64,000 bases of DNA from Deinococcota bacterium (GCA_963170125.1 CAUJFI010000118.1:1-64000); one strand, 5' to 3'; positions 14,806-24,278 are shown, counted from the stretch's first letter. Numbers and translations are program-made. The notes: a model not told the origin generated them from the sequence alone.

Positions 14806-15660
14806 ATGCTCGAGACCCTCCTGGCGCCGTTCCGGTTCGAGTTCATGAACGAGGCCTTCCTTATCACGACGCTGGTGGCAGTGCCGGCCGCCCTGCTCTC
14901 CTGCTTCCTCGTGCTCAAGGGGTGGGCGCTGCTCGGCGACGCGGTCAGCCACGCCGTCTTCCCAGGCGTGGTGCTCGCTTACGTCCTGGGCTGGCCCCTG
15001 GCTGTCGGCGCGTTCCTGGCCGGCATGTTCACGGCGGTCGCCACGGGCTACCTCGGAGCGAACAGCCGCATCAAGCAGGACACGGTGATGGGCGTGGTGT
15101 TCGCCGGCATGTTCGGGCTCGGCGTCGTCATGTTCGTGAAGGTCAAGACGGACCTGCACCTGACCCACATCCTCTTCGGGAACATGCTCGGGGTGAGCTG
15201 GGGAGACGTCGTCCAGACCGGAGCCATAGCCTTGGTCGTGACGGGTCTGGTCGCGTTCAAGTGGCGCGACCTCCTCCTGTACGTCTTCGACCCGGCCCAA
15301 GCGCGCGCGGTCGGCCTGAGGGTACAGGTCCTGCACTACGGGCTCCTCGCCCTCATCGCGCTGACCATCGTGGCCGCCTTGCAGGCCGTCGGCATCATCC
15401 TGGCGGTAGCCATCCTCATAGCGCCGGGTGCCGTCGCCTACCTGCTCTGCCGCACGTTGCGCGGCATGCTCGTCTGCGCGGCGGCGGTCGCCGCCACCGC
15501 CGCGTTCCTCGGCGTCTACCTCTCGTTCTTCATAGACAGCGACCCGGCGGCCACGGTCGTGCTCGTCCTGGCGTTCGGCTTCGTCGTTGCGTTCGCTCGC
15601 AGCGCCGTGCAGGTCGAGCGTTTGGCACGCGGGACCAGCGATGTTGGAGCACGAAGCTGA
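14806..15660 (+). CDS. Mn/Zn ABC transporter, permease 2 (ABC-3 family)
   Basis: 284 aa from the ATG at 14806; a TTG at 14800 overlapping the previous stop is an alternative. It repeats the family motif (CFLVLKGWALLGDAVSHAVFPGVVLAYVLG) and has about eight membrane segments. It is a paralogue of the preceding permease, clearly similar along its length. With the binding protein and ATPase it completes the importer. The end of the frame overlaps an upstream in-frame ATG (15641) of the next gene, though that gene more likely begins at 15686. Confidence 0.92.
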   Translation: MLETLLAPFRFEFMNEAFLITTLVAVPAALLSCFLVLKGWALLGDAVSHAVFPGVVLAYVLGWPLAVGAFLAGMFTAVATGYLGANSRIKQDTVMGVVFAGMFGLGVVMFVKVKTDLHLTHILFGNMLGVSWGDVVQTGAIALVVTGLVAFKWRDLLLYVFDPAQARAVGLRVQVLHYGLLALIALTIVAALQAVGIILAVAILIAPGAVAYLLCRTLRGMLVCAAAVAATAAFLGVYLSFFIDSDPAATVVLVLAFGFVVAFARSAVQVERLARGTSDVGARS

Positions 15661-15674
15661 GAGTGGCGCCCGGA

Positions 15675-15680
15675 TAGAAT
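15675..15680 (+). promoter_or_regulatory. Leaderless -10 box of the VOC-nitroreductase gene
   Basis: TAGAAT, 5 nt before the GTG at 15686, with no Shine-Dalgarno sequence in between. Confidence 0.5.
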
Positions 15681-15685
15681 CCCCC

Positions 15686-16717
15686 GTGGACCCAAGAGTC
15701 AACTTCATAACTTTGGCCGTCGCCGACGTGGGCGCCTCGCGCAAGTTCTACGTCGACGGTCTCGGCTGGCAGCCCGCGTTCGAGGCCCCCGGCGAGGTCG
15801 TGTTCATCAGACTCTCGCCTACGCTCGTGCTCTCGCTCTGGAGCGCGGCCGGCTTCGAGGCCGAGGTCGGCCCGCTCGGTCCTCGCGCGGGCCATCCGCC
15901 GTTCACGCTGGCCCACAACGTGCCGGCCAGGGAGCTCGTCGACGAGGCTCTGGCAGCTGCACGAGCCGCCGGCGCCACCATCCTCGAGCCTGCCGCCCAG
16001 CGCGATTGGGGCGGTTACTCCGGCTACTTCACCGACCCGGACGGCTTTGCGTGGGAGGTCGCCTACAACCCGGGCGCGGTGGGGGTGGCCCTCATGGAAG
16101 CAGTCGCCGCCGAAGCGGAGCCGACCGCGGAGCCGACCGCGGTCGACGTGATCCGCACCCGCCGCTCCGTCCCGCAAGCGAAGCTGACCGGCGGGCCGGC
16201 GCTCGACCATCGCGAGGTGGTCGCGGCCGTCGAGTCCGCACGCTGGGCGCCGAACCACAAGCGCACCGAGCCGTGGCGCTTCTACCTTCTGGACGACGAG
16301 CGCATAGCCCGGCTCGCGGGGCTGTGGGGCGAACAACTGGAGCGGACCGGTTCCAAGCCCGAGCGGGTGGAGGCCAAGCGCCGCGACTGGGCCGGGGTGC
16401 CCGGCGTGCTCGTCGTCACCTGCACGAGCGCGGAAGGCGCCGAAGAGACCACGCGGAGGGAAGACTACGCCGCCGTTGCCTGCGCCGTGCAGAACCTCTG
16501 TTTGCACCTGTGGTCAAAGGGCATCGCCACGAAGTGGTCGACGGCCACCGTGACGGAGCATGAGGGCTTCTGGCCGCTCCTGGGCCATGAGCGCGCGCCG
16601 GACGGCACGCGCGTCGTGGCCCTCATCTTCTACGGCCTGGCGGAGGAGCCGCCGAAGCCCCACCGCAAGCTCCCCGTCGAGCACGTCCTCGTCGACCACC
16701 GCCATGGGGCAGGCTGA
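15686..16717 (+). CDS. Fusion of VOC (glyoxalase-like) domain and nitroreductase
   Basis: 343 aa from the GTG at 15686, chosen because a TAGAAT box lies 5 nt upstream and homology starts there; an ATG at 15641 overlaps the permease. Residues ~1-125 form a complete VOC domain (VNFITLAVADVGASRKFYVDGLGW ... GYSGYFTDPDGFAWEVAYNPG). An Ala/Glu/Pro linker follows. Residues ~150-340 form an FMN nitroreductase domain of the YdjA type (IRTRRSVP, SARWAPNHKRTEPWRFYLL, YAAVACAVQNLCLHLWSKGIATKW). Each domain is common alone; the fusion is not. It may couple binding or isomerisation of a substrate to NAD(P)H-dependent reduction, which is inference. Confidence 0.85.
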   Translation: MDPRVNFITLAVADVGASRKFYVDGLGWQPAFEAPGEVVFIRLSPTLVLSLWSAAGFEAEVGPLGPRAGHPPFTLAHNVPARELVDEALAAARAAGATILEPAAQRDWGGYSGYFTDPDGFAWEVAYNPGAVGVALMEAVAAEAEPTAEPTAVDVIRTRRSVPQAKLTGGPALDHREVVAAVESARWAPNHKRTEPWRFYLLDDERIARLAGLWGEQLERTGSKPERVEAKRRDWAGVPGVLVVTCTSAEGAEETTRREDYAAVACAVQNLCLHLWSKGIATKWSTATVTEHEGFWPLLGHERAPDGTRVVALIFYGLAEEPPKPHRKLPVEHVLVDHRHGAG

Positions 16718-16767
16718 CGGGAGCGCCGGCTCCTCACGCCCACTGCGCCCGCTTGCCCGCGACACCC

Positions 16768-18945
16768 TCAGCAGATGACGGCGAAGCGCAGTACCACGTA
16801 GTCTTCGCCCACGCTCCCCTGCGCGTCCGTCACCCTTACCCGCAGCCGGATGAGCGTGTTGACTTCGCAGACGTTGCCTTCGAAGCCCGGGAGCTGGGAG
16901 ACGCTCCACTTGCCCTGGTCATCCGGCACCACCGCGTATAGGGCCGTGCCGGTGCCGGTGCTCGGGTCGTAACCGACCAGCGCGTCCCAGACCGTGCTCA
17001 CGAGGTCGTCGCCCTCCGGGTCAAGGGCGTCGAAGCTTAGGGTCAACGGCTCGAACTGCGGCGCATAGCTGTAATCCTGCGGGCTGGTGATGGTGACCCT
17101 CGGTGGGTAGTTGGCCGGCGCGGGGCCGATGGCCAGGCTGACTTGTGCCGTGCTGACGGCGCCGTGGCTGTCGGTGGCGGTGAGGGTGACCGTGCGGGCC
17201 CCTGGCGCGAAGCCGTCGGTCACGGTCAGGGTGCAACCCGTCCCCAGCGCGGTTTCGGCGCTCCAGGCGAGCTGGTCGCAGGGCACGGCGTACTCCTCCT
17301 CGTTGGGGTCGTAGTTGAAGGAGCGGAAGCGCACCGGCTGGCCCGCGTAGAAGGTCTGAGCGTTGTAGGGCGCCGTGATGGTCAGCTCCGGGGCGGTGTT
17401 CTCCACGCTGAGCGTCACGGTCTTGGTGGTCTCCTTGCCGCCCGAGTCGACCGCCTTGACCGTGATCGTGCGCGTCCCGGTGGTGGCGAACGCCACGGGC
17501 ACCTCCGGCGCCGGGCCCGTGGCCGTCCCCAGGAGCCCAGAGGCGCCGTCGGTCGGGTCGCTCGAGCGGAAGGTGGTGGAGCAGCACGCGTTCCCGTCCT
17601 CCGCGTCGCGAACCGAGGCTCGGAGGTTGATGCCGTTCGGTCCGACCTGCGCGGGCCCCTGGGTCAGGATCGTCAACTCGGGCGCGGTGTTGTCCGACTG
17701 GGCCACCTGCCACTCCAGGTCGATGAGCTTGGCCTGCCAGTCCTTGCTGAAGAGCCAGACGTCGATGGTCATGCCCGCGTTGGCCGCGAGGCCCGCTGTG
17801 AGCTTCCAGATCGGCGCGCGGGGGTAGGCGATGTCGACTCCCACGGATGGCACGATCTCCGCATAGGTCCCGACCATGCCGTAGAGCAGCAGCTCGCCGC
17901 GGATGGCGCCCTTGAGCTTGGCCTTGGCCACCACTTGGACGAACGACGGGGACTTCACGGGCTGCGCCACTTCCTCGTGGCTGGCGTCGCTGATGTTCGA
18001 CCACTTGCCGTTCTTGTACTGGCCGCCGGCCTTCAGCGTCAGGGTCTCCTGCACCTCGTAGCTGACGCTGAAGCCGATGGAGCCGTCGATCCGCAGCTCC
18101 AGCTTGAGCTTGGGGACTATGACGACCGGGACCGGCCCGATGGAGAAAGTGATGGCTTTGCCCGTGATGGTCGCGAGCGGGATGGCCTTGCCGAGCGTGA
18201 GCCCCACCGGCGTCTTGCTGTCGAGCGCCAGGCGCGCGATCACCTGAGCGCCCACCTCGAACTTGAAGTAGGGGTTGGTCTCGAGGCATAAGTAGCTGCA
18301 GTTCAGCGCGAAGGCCAGGTCGAAGATCGGCTGCACGCCGACGTCGCCCTTGACCAGGACCTGGTCGTTCTTGGTGCTCAGGTTCCCGTCCGCGTCGTAG
18401 ACGACCAGGTCGTCGAAACTCCAGCCGATGAAGCCGGACGGCAGGGAGAGGGGCGAGAGGCCGTCCGCGGTCGCCAGCCGCTGTCGCTCGGCCGGCTCGT
18501 CCGGGTCGAACAGGCGCAGGCCGTCGACGTGGTACTCCACAGTAGCGATGTCGCCCGGCGTCATCGCGAAGCTCTCGTAGAGCGAGCCCGACTCCAACGC
18601 CATGTCGAGCGACGCGAGCTCGGTCTGCAAGGTGAGCTCCCCGGCCACCGAGTCGTCGACGCCGGTGACGCGTCGCAGGATGCCGTTCGGGGCCGCGGCG
18701 GTCGGTTCGGAGACGACGACGTTACCGACCGCCAACGCCGGTAAGTCCGCGCCGGAGAAGACCAGCACTCCGCTGTCCTGGTCGTAGGCCTGTAGGGCGT
18801 CACGAGCGGCCGCGTCGAGGACCCTGGTGTCCACGTTGGGCACGGCCGGGTAGTGCGGCTCGTCGTCGGGCGGCGTGGGGGCGCCGCAAGCGACGAGCAG
18901 CGTGAGCACCGCGACCGCGAGCCTGCCGAGGGGGCGTTTCTTCAT
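16768..18945 (-). CDS. Large Ig/PKD-domain lipoprotein
   Basis: 725 aa. An MKKRPLGRLAVAVLTLLVACGAP leader with lipobox LVAC predicts a lipid-anchored surface or periplasmic protein. Residues ~25-390 are a beta-rich region of no recognised family. The C-terminal ~330 residues hold three Ig/PKD-like repeats, each beginning NTAPELTI... or NYPPRVTITSP.. and ending in a 'TDSHGAVSTAQVSL'-like strand. The Cys pairs near the repeats may be disulfides. The start ATG overlaps the stop of the neighbouring lipoprotein gene (ATGA), so the two are coupled. Function unknown; a surface-binding or structural role is a guess. Confidence 0.75.
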   Translation of the reverse strand: MKKRPLGRLAVAVLTLLVACGAPTPPDDEPHYPAVPNVDTRVLDAAARDALQAYDQDSGVLVFSGADLPALAVGNVVVSEPTAAAPNGILRRVTGVDDSVAGELTLQTELASLDMALESGSLYESFAMTPGDIATVEYHVDGLRLFDPDEPAERQRLATADGLSPLSLPSGFIGWSFDDLVVYDADGNLSTKNDQVLVKGDVGVQPIFDLAFALNCSYLCLETNPYFKFEVGAQVIARLALDSKTPVGLTLGKAIPLATITGKAITFSIGPVPVVIVPKLKLELRIDGSIGFSVSYEVQETLTLKAGGQYKNGKWSNISDASHEEVAQPVKSPSFVQVVAKAKLKGAIRGELLLYGMVGTYAEIVPSVGVDIAYPRAPIWKLTAGLAANAGMTIDVWLFSKDWQAKLIDLEWQVAQSDNTAPELTILTQGPAQVGPNGINLRASVRDAEDGNACCSTTFRSSDPTDGASGLLGTATGPAPEVPVAFATTGTRTITVKAVDSGGKETTKTVTLSVENTAPELTITAPYNAQTFYAGQPVRFRSFNYDPNEEEYAVPCDQLAWSAETALGTGCTLTVTDGFAPGARTVTLTATDSHGAVSTAQVSLAIGPAPANYPPRVTITSPQDYSYAPQFEPLTLSFDALDPEGDDLVSTVWDALVGYDPSTGTGTALYAVVPDDQGKWSVSQLPGFEGNVCEVNTLIRLRVRVTDAQGSVGEDYVVLRFAVIC

Positions 18946-20660
18946 GCCTGCGCTCCTTGCTTACCTGACTGTAGGGACGTGCCTACCCCGGGTTCGCCGC
19001 ACTGGAACGAACCCGAGTAGGGTTGCGGGGTGGACAGGATGAGGCGCCCGGCGCTGCCCTGCTCGCAGACCCTGTCGAGCCGCCAGACGTAGGTCGTACC
19101 CGTGCAGTTGTAGTTGCTGGGCGGGTAGTAGGTGATCGTCAGACCGTCGCCGCTCAGCTGCACCCTGGCCTGGGTGACGGTGTCGAACAGCGCTCCGCTG
19201 CCGGTGCGGACCTCGCCCGCGATGTTGTCCAACTGCACGGGCTCGCTGAACGTCCAGGTGATCGGTTGGCTCGGGTCGTTCGTCCGGGGCGGGAGGCCGA
19301 GCCGCGACGGCGCGGGGGTGAAGCTGACCAGCCGCGGCTTGAAGTTCAGGGTGTCGAAGTCGCCGTTCCAGGGGGCCGTGAGGCCGTTGCCCATGAGGTC
19401 GCGCGCTTCCACCGTGAACTGCACGGCGTAGCTCTGCAGCTGGCGCAGACCGGCGACCGTGCAGCTCGCCTGGGCCGGTGTCGGCCACGCCCAGGCGCAA
19501 CTCATGGCGGGGGCGCTGACGAAGGCCGCCTCGGCGGCGGTTTGGTCCATCGGCTCGCTGAAGTCGAAGGTGAGGACGCCGCGGCCCGTGTCCACGTCGA
19601 CGTCCTGGGTGAAGCCGAGCACCTCGGGCGGGATCACGTCGGGCACGAAGCCGGCCATGAAGGAGACGGTTGTGGGGGTCGGCAGCGCGTTGCCGGCCAG
19701 GTCCTCGGCCACGAGTTGGAAGCGGTAGGCCTTGTCGCTCTCTATGAGGTCGGGGGCCACGTCGTCGAACTCCACCAGCGTTCCGCTGGGGCTCCAGGAC
19801 GGGGCGCCGAGCAACGTCGTGTCCAGCGTCGCCTCGACGGGCGCTCCCGGGTCGAGAGGGTCGCCCTCGGCGGGCGCCTGCACCTGGTAGAGGAAGACCT
19901 CGAGCGAGCCTGGGTCGATGGGTTCGGAGAACGCTAAGCGCACGCGCGTCACCAGTCCGACGCCCCGCAGTCCGTCGGACGGTTGGCTGGAGACCAGCGT
20001 CGGCGGCGTGGTGTCACCCAGGGTGGCGGTCAACGTCGCCGAGGGCGTCGAGCGGTTGCCGGCACCGTCCTCCGCCACCAGGTAGACCGCGTACGTGGTG
20101 CCGTTCTCGAGCGGCGTCAGTACGTGCTCGGTCGGCGCCGTCGGCAGGGCCGCGACGCCCGTCGGTGCGTCGGGGCCCTCCCCCCAGAAGAGGAGGTAGC
20201 CCGCGAGGTCCGGTTCGGTGTTGGCCGTCCACGTGAGCCGGATGGCGCCGTCCATGGCCTCGGCCGCCAGTCCGGTGGGCGCCGCCGGCGGCTCTTGGTC
20301 GTCGAGCGTGGTGAAGCTCAGGTCCAGGCTGCGGGTGTTGCCGGCGTCGTCCTCTGCGACGATGGCGAAGCCGAGCGCCGTGCCCGCCGGCCAGGCGGGC
20401 GCCGGGGCGATGGTCACCACCCGACGCGCCTCGTCCCACACTGGGGCGGCCAGCCCCACGAGCGGCGAGGGGGTCACCTGCAGCTTCTTCACTGGCTTGC
20501 TGAAGGTGAGGACGACGGCCTCGTTCAGAGCGACGTCGGTGGCGCCGTCGGCGGGCGAGGCGGAGAGCAGCGTAGGCGGCGTGGCATCGCCGCCCTGCGG
20601 GCCGCAGGCGGTGAGCCAGGCGAGGGCTGCCAGGCTGATGAGGACGGTTCGGATACGCAA
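18942..20660 (-). CDS. Ig-like/fibronectin-III domain lipoprotein
   Basis: 572 aa from a TTG at 20660, selected because GAGGAAGAG precedes it and a lipoprotein leader begins there (RIRTVLISLAALAWLTACG, lipobox LTAC). Longer readings upstream run antisense to the ABC gene. The domains are an SbsA-type Ig (DATPPTLLSASPADGATDVALNE) at ~25-125, a fibronectin III (PPAAPTGLAAEAMDG ... NGTTYAVYLVAEDGAGN) at ~127-220, two further SbsA-type Ig domains, and a C-terminal beta domain with two Cys. Such proteins usually sit on the cell surface and bind polymers or scaffold the envelope. First gene of a two-lipoprotein operon. Confidence 0.78.
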   Translation of the reverse strand: MRIRTVLISLAALAWLTACGPQGGDATPPTLLSASPADGATDVALNEAVVLTFSKPVKKLQVTPSPLVGLAAPVWDEARRVVTIAPAPAWPAGTALGFAIVAEDDAGNTRSLDLSFTTLDDQEPPAAPTGLAAEAMDGAIRLTWTANTEPDLAGYLLFWGEGPDAPTGVAALPTAPTEHVLTPLENGTTYAVYLVAEDGAGNRSTPSATLTATLGDTTPPTLVSSQPSDGLRGVGLVTRVRLAFSEPIDPGSLEVFLYQVQAPAEGDPLDPGAPVEATLDTTLLGAPSWSPSGTLVEFDDVAPDLIESDKAYRFQLVAEDLAGNALPTPTTVSFMAGFVPDVIPPEVLGFTQDVDVDTGRGVLTFDFSEPMDQTAAEAAFVSAPAMSCAWAWPTPAQASCTVAGLRQLQSYAVQFTVEARDLMGNGLTAPWNGDFDTLNFKPRLVSFTPAPSRLGLPPRTNDPSQPITWTFSEPVQLDNIAGEVRTGSGALFDTVTQARVQLSGDGLTITYYPPSNYNCTGTTYVWRLDRVCEQGSAGRLILSTPQPYSGSFQCGEPGVGTSLQSGKQGAQA

Positions 20661-20804
20661 GGTCTCTTCCTCACTCGACGCGCTTACTGGGGGCGCCGGC
20701 CGCGAGCTTCTTCCCGGAGCACATCCTGCCCGCCTGGTGCCACAAGGGCGCCACAAGGCGCGAGGCCGGGGCGTGCCGGATCGCGGCCGCTCACGAGCGT
20801 CTGG

Positions 20805-20810
20805 TACGTT
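20805..20810 (+). promoter_or_regulatory. Leaderless -10 box of the ABC-2 exporter operon
   Basis: TACGTT, 6 nt before the GTG at 20817; no ribosome-binding site is seen. Confidence 0.5.
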
Positions 20811-20816
20811 ACTGGC

Positions 20817-21776
20817 GTGATACCCGCCAACCCCACCCCGGAGGCGCTCCTGGAGGTCAGGGACCTGCGGAGGAGCTTCGGCGCCTTGCAGGCCGTGCGC
20901 GGCGTGTCGTTCACCGTGGCAAGGGGCGAGACCTACGGCCTGCTCGGTCCGAACGGGGCAGGAAAGACGACCACGATCTCGATGGTCGCCGGCATCTTGA
21001 GGCGAGACGGCGGCGCCGTCGCGCTGGACGGCGAGCCGGTCGCGGCGACGAGCGTCGCCGCCCGCCGGTCCATCGGCCTCGTGCCACAGGACCTGGCCAT
21101 CTACCCGGACCTGAACGCGCGCGAGAACCTCGCCTTCTTCGGCAGGCTGTACGGGCTCGGGGGCAAGGAGCTCGCGCGGCGGTGCGACGCCGTGCTCGAC
21201 ACGGTCGGACTGCGAGACCGCGCCGGCCAACTCGTTCGCGAGTACTCAGGGGGCATGAAGCGCAGGCTCAACATCGCCGCCGGGCTCCTCCACGAGCCCA
21301 AGCTGCTGATCCTGGACGAGCCGACCGTCGGCGTCGACCCGCAGTCGCGCAACGCCATCCTCGAGACGATCGAGCTGCTCGCGGACGGTGGCCTCGCCGT
21401 GCTCTACACGACCCACTACATGGAGGAGGCGGAGCGCCTCTGCGACCGGATCGGCATCGTGGACGACGGCCGCCTGGTGGCCGAGGGCACGCGCGCCGAG
21501 CTCGTGCGGCTCGTGGGTGGCGAGGACGACGTACGCGTGAGCGCGACGGGGAACCTCGCCGCTGCCGCCGAGCGCGTGCGGGGCGTCGAGGGGGTCTCGC
21601 GCGCGGACGTGGCGGACGAGGGACTGCGGCTGGCGGCGAAGGGCGCGAGCGGCCTCCTCACGCGGCTGGTCCACGCGCTGGACGCCCCCGGCGTCAACGT
21701 CACCGGCATCGAGGTGAGGGAGCCGGACCTCGAGGCCGTGTTCCTCAGCCTCACGGGCAAGGCCCTGCGGGATTGA
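20817..21776 (+). CDS. ABC-2 type exporter, ATP-binding protein
   Basis: 319 aa from the GTG at 20817. Walker A GPNGAGKTT, Q-loop LVPQDLAIYPDL, signature YSGGMKRR, Walker B LLILDEPT and H-loop TTHYMEE place it in the drug/ABC-A (DrrA-like) ATPase group. The ~80 C-terminal residues form the usual extra domain of that group, ending EPDLEAVFLSLTGKALRD. It is followed at once by two ABC-2 permeases, so the complex is an exporter; the cargo (drug, lipid or polymer) is unknown. Confidence 0.92.
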   Translation: MIPANPTPEALLEVRDLRRSFGALQAVRGVSFTVARGETYGLLGPNGAGKTTTISMVAGILRRDGGAVALDGEPVAATSVAARRSIGLVPQDLAIYPDLNARENLAFFGRLYGLGGKELARRCDAVLDTVGLRDRAGQLVREYSGGMKRRLNIAAGLLHEPKLLILDEPTVGVDPQSRNAILETIELLADGGLAVLYTTHYMEEAERLCDRIGIVDDGRLVAEGTRAELVRLVGGEDDVRVSATGNLAAAAERVRGVEGVSRADVADEGLRLAAKGASGLLTRLVHALDAPGVNVTGIEVREPDLEAVFLSLTGKALRD

Positions 21777-21777
21777 C

Positions 21778-22992
21778 ATGAACGCCGTCCTCCTCATCGC
21801 CTGGAAGGACCTGAGGCAGCGGCTGCGCGACCGCTCCTTCTTCATCTACGGCGTCGCCGCGCCGCTCGCCCTCGCTTACGTCTTCAGCCTTCTCCTCGGA
21901 CCGTTGGCGCGGGGCATCCCCGATCCGCCGACCATCGGTCTCGTCGACGCTGACCGCTCCGCCGTCTCGGCCGGCCTGCGCTCGTTGCTCGGCGCCGTTC
22001 AGGACGCAGGCGTCATCTCATGGCGGGAGGTGGCGCTCCCGGTCGGCGCGGTCGAGCCGGCCCCCGCGGACCTCACCAGCGCGGTCGAGGGCGAGGCGCG
22101 CCGAGCGCTGGCGGCGGGCGAGCTGGACGCGGTCATCGTCGTGCCTGGGGGGCTGCTCGAGGCGCTGGGGCGCGAGCCGGCCACGGTGAGGGTGTTGGGC
22201 ACCACGAGCTCGCTCTTCGGGACCCAGCTCGCCGAGACCCTGGCGGATTCGTTCCTCGCCCGGCTCCGCGCGGGCACCTGGGCCGTCGCCGCGCTGAGCG
22301 AGCGGGGCGGCGTGGTCCTTGCGCCGCTCGTCATGGCCCAGGTCGCCTCGGCGGCGCAGCCGCTCGTGCTCGTCGACCGGCGGACGTCGGAGCGCCAGCT
22401 CGATCTGGTCACGTACATGGCAGCCGGCATGGCCGTGTTCTTCGTGTTCTTCATCGTGCAGATGGGGGTGGCCGGCCTGCTCGACGAGGAGAAGGACGGC
22501 ACGCTCGCCCGCCTCCTGGTGGCGCCCATCGCGCGGCGCTCCATCATCGGCGGCAAGGTGCTCGCCAGCGTCTGCGTCGGGGTGCTGAGCCTGCTCGTGC
22601 TCTGGGGCGCGAGCACGCTCCTCATGGGCGCCAGGTGGGGCGAGCCGGCCGCGGTGCTCCTGCTCCTCCTCAGCGTCGTCGCCGCGGCCGCCGGCGTGCT
22701 CATGGCCGTGGCGGCGTTCGCGCGCAGCGCCGAGGCGGCGGGCAACGTCCAGTCGATCGTGGCCATCACGCTCGGGGTGCTCGGCGGCACGTTCTTCCCC
22801 CTGCCGGAGGCGGGCGGCGCCTTGTCGCTCCTCATGCGCGTCTCGCCGCACTTCTGGTTCTTGCGCGGCATGGCGGACGCGGCGGGCGGCGGCGTCCAAG
22901 CCGCCCTGCCCGACGCGCTCGCCATCCTCGTGTTCGCCGCCGTGGCGGGCGGGCTCGGCTGGGCGGCCTTCGGCAGGAGGCTCACGCGGTGA
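21778..22992 (+). CDS. ABC-2 type exporter, permease 1
   Basis: 404 aa. One N-terminal membrane segment (~18-40) is followed by a large extracytoplasmic domain (~45-200). Five or six C-terminal segments include YMAAGMAVFFVFFIVQMGVAGLLDEEKDGTLARLLVAP, the standard ABC-2 core motif. Its ATG directly follows the ATPase stop, and its own stop overlaps the next start (GTGA). Confidence 0.9.
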   Translation: MNAVLLIAWKDLRQRLRDRSFFIYGVAAPLALAYVFSLLLGPLARGIPDPPTIGLVDADRSAVSAGLRSLLGAVQDAGVISWREVALPVGAVEPAPADLTSAVEGEARRALAAGELDAVIVVPGGLLEALGREPATVRVLGTTSSLFGTQLAETLADSFLARLRAGTWAVAALSERGGVVLAPLVMAQVASAAQPLVLVDRRTSERQLDLVTYMAAGMAVFFVFFIVQMGVAGLLDEEKDGTLARLLVAPIARRSIIGGKVLASVCVGVLSLLVLWGASTLLMGARWGEPAAVLLLLLSVVAAAAGVLMAVAAFARSAEAAGNVQSIVAITLGVLGGTFFPLPEAGGALSLLMRVSPHFWFLRGMADAAGGGVQAALPDALAILVFAAVAGGLGWAAFGRRLTR

Positions 22993-24149
22993 CCAAGGTC
23001 CTCGCGATCGGCCTCAACAACCTCAAGCGGTTCCTGAGGGACCGCTCCAACTACTTCTTTGCCCTGCTCCTGCCCATCGGACTGATCTTCATCACGGGCG
23101 TGACGTTCGGCGCGCAGACGCGGGCGCGCATCGCCGTCCATGGCGACGGGCGGCTCGTCGAGCGCTTCGCCGCCGCGCTCGACGGGCGCGAGGGCCTCGA
23201 GGTCGTGCGCGTGCCCGACGAGGCCGGGCTACGCGAAGGGGTCGAGCGGGGAGGCTACGTGGTCGGGGTCGCTTTCCCGACCGGGCTCGACGACCTCGTG
23301 GCCGGCGGCGCCTCGGCCGAGGTCGCCTACTACGGGCAGGCCGGCGGGACCGGCCAGAACTACCGCCTCGACGTGCAGGCGGCGCTCGAGTCGGCCACCG
23401 CCGACGCGCTCGCCGCCGGTCACCTCGCCAGGCGCACGGGCGAGCCGTTCGCCGAGGCGCTCGGCGCCGTCCGCGAGGCAGCGGCGCGTGTGCCGGAACT
23501 GAGCCTGGACACCGTCATCGTCGACGCCGGCGGCGCCCGCAGGAACTACCTCGGCTTCGGGCTCGTCTCCGCGGCCGAGTTGGTCCTGTTCGTGTTCCTC
23601 ACGGGCCTGACGAGCGCCACCAACCTGGTCGAGAGCCGCAAGCTCGGGGTCACTAGGCGCATGCTCGCCTCCCCGACCGGCTCCCTGACCATCGTGGTGG
23701 GGGAGGGGCTCGGGCGCTTCCTCGTCGCCCTGTTCCAGGGGATGTACGTGGTCGTCGCGTCCAACCTCGTGTTCGGCGTCGAATGGGGCGCCCCGCTCGC
23801 CGTCCTCGTGCTCCTGGGCGCGTTCTCCGCGGTGGCGGCCGGCGCCGGCATGCTGATCGGCTCCGTCTTCTCGTCCGCGCAGCAGGCCGGCGGCGTGTCG
23901 GTGATGCTCGGGCTCGTCCTCGCCGCGCTCGGCGGCTGCATGGTCCCGCTCGAGCTGTTCGGCAGGACCATGCGCGAGGTCGCCAAGGTCGTGCCGCACT
24001 CCTGGGCGCTGGAGGGCTTCAACGTCCTGGTGCGCCAGGAGGGCGGCCTCGGGGCCGTGCTGCCGTACGTCGGCGTCCTGCTCGGCTTCGCCGTCGTGCT
24101 CTTCGCGCTGGCGGGTTGGCGGTTGCGCGCGGCTATCACGCAGGCCTAG
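22989..24149 (+). CDS. ABC-2 type exporter, permease 2
   Basis: 386 aa from a GTG overlapping the previous stop. It has the same topology as its neighbour: LNNLKRFLRDRSNYFFALLLPIGLIFITG as the first membrane segment, an external domain, then LTSATNLVESRKLGVTRRMLASPTG and five more segments. It is probably a heterodimer partner of the first permease. The operon ends here; the next gene has its own leaderless start. Confidence 0.9.
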   Translation: MTKVLAIGLNNLKRFLRDRSNYFFALLLPIGLIFITGVTFGAQTRARIAVHGDGRLVERFAAALDGREGLEVVRVPDEAGLREGVERGGYVVGVAFPTGLDDLVAGGASAEVAYYGQAGGTGQNYRLDVQAALESATADALAAGHLARRTGEPFAEALGAVREAAARVPELSLDTVIVDAGGARRNYLGFGLVSAAELVLFVFLTGLTSATNLVESRKLGVTRRMLASPTGSLTIVVGEGLGRFLVALFQGMYVVVASNLVFGVEWGAPLAVLVLLGAFSAVAAGAGMLIGSVFSSAQQAGGVSVMLGLVLAALGGCMVPLELFGRTMREVAKVVPHSWALEGFNVLVRQEGGLGAVLPYVGVLLGFAVVLFALAGWRLRAAITQA

Positions 24150-24267
24150 GCGCGCACATCGAGGCCAGGTTGACGCGGTGGCCCACAGGCCTGGGCGCGT
24201 GGCGCGCGCTCCTGAACGTCGACGCCCTGGCGCCCGCGAAGCGGGTCCGGATCGCCACCAGGACGCG

Positions 24268-24273
24268 TATGCT
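24268..24273 (+). promoter_or_regulatory. Leaderless -10 box of the serine hydrolase gene
   Basis: TATGCT, 5 nt before the ATG at 24279; no ribosome-binding site is seen. Confidence 0.5.
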
Positions 24274-24278
24274 CGTGC

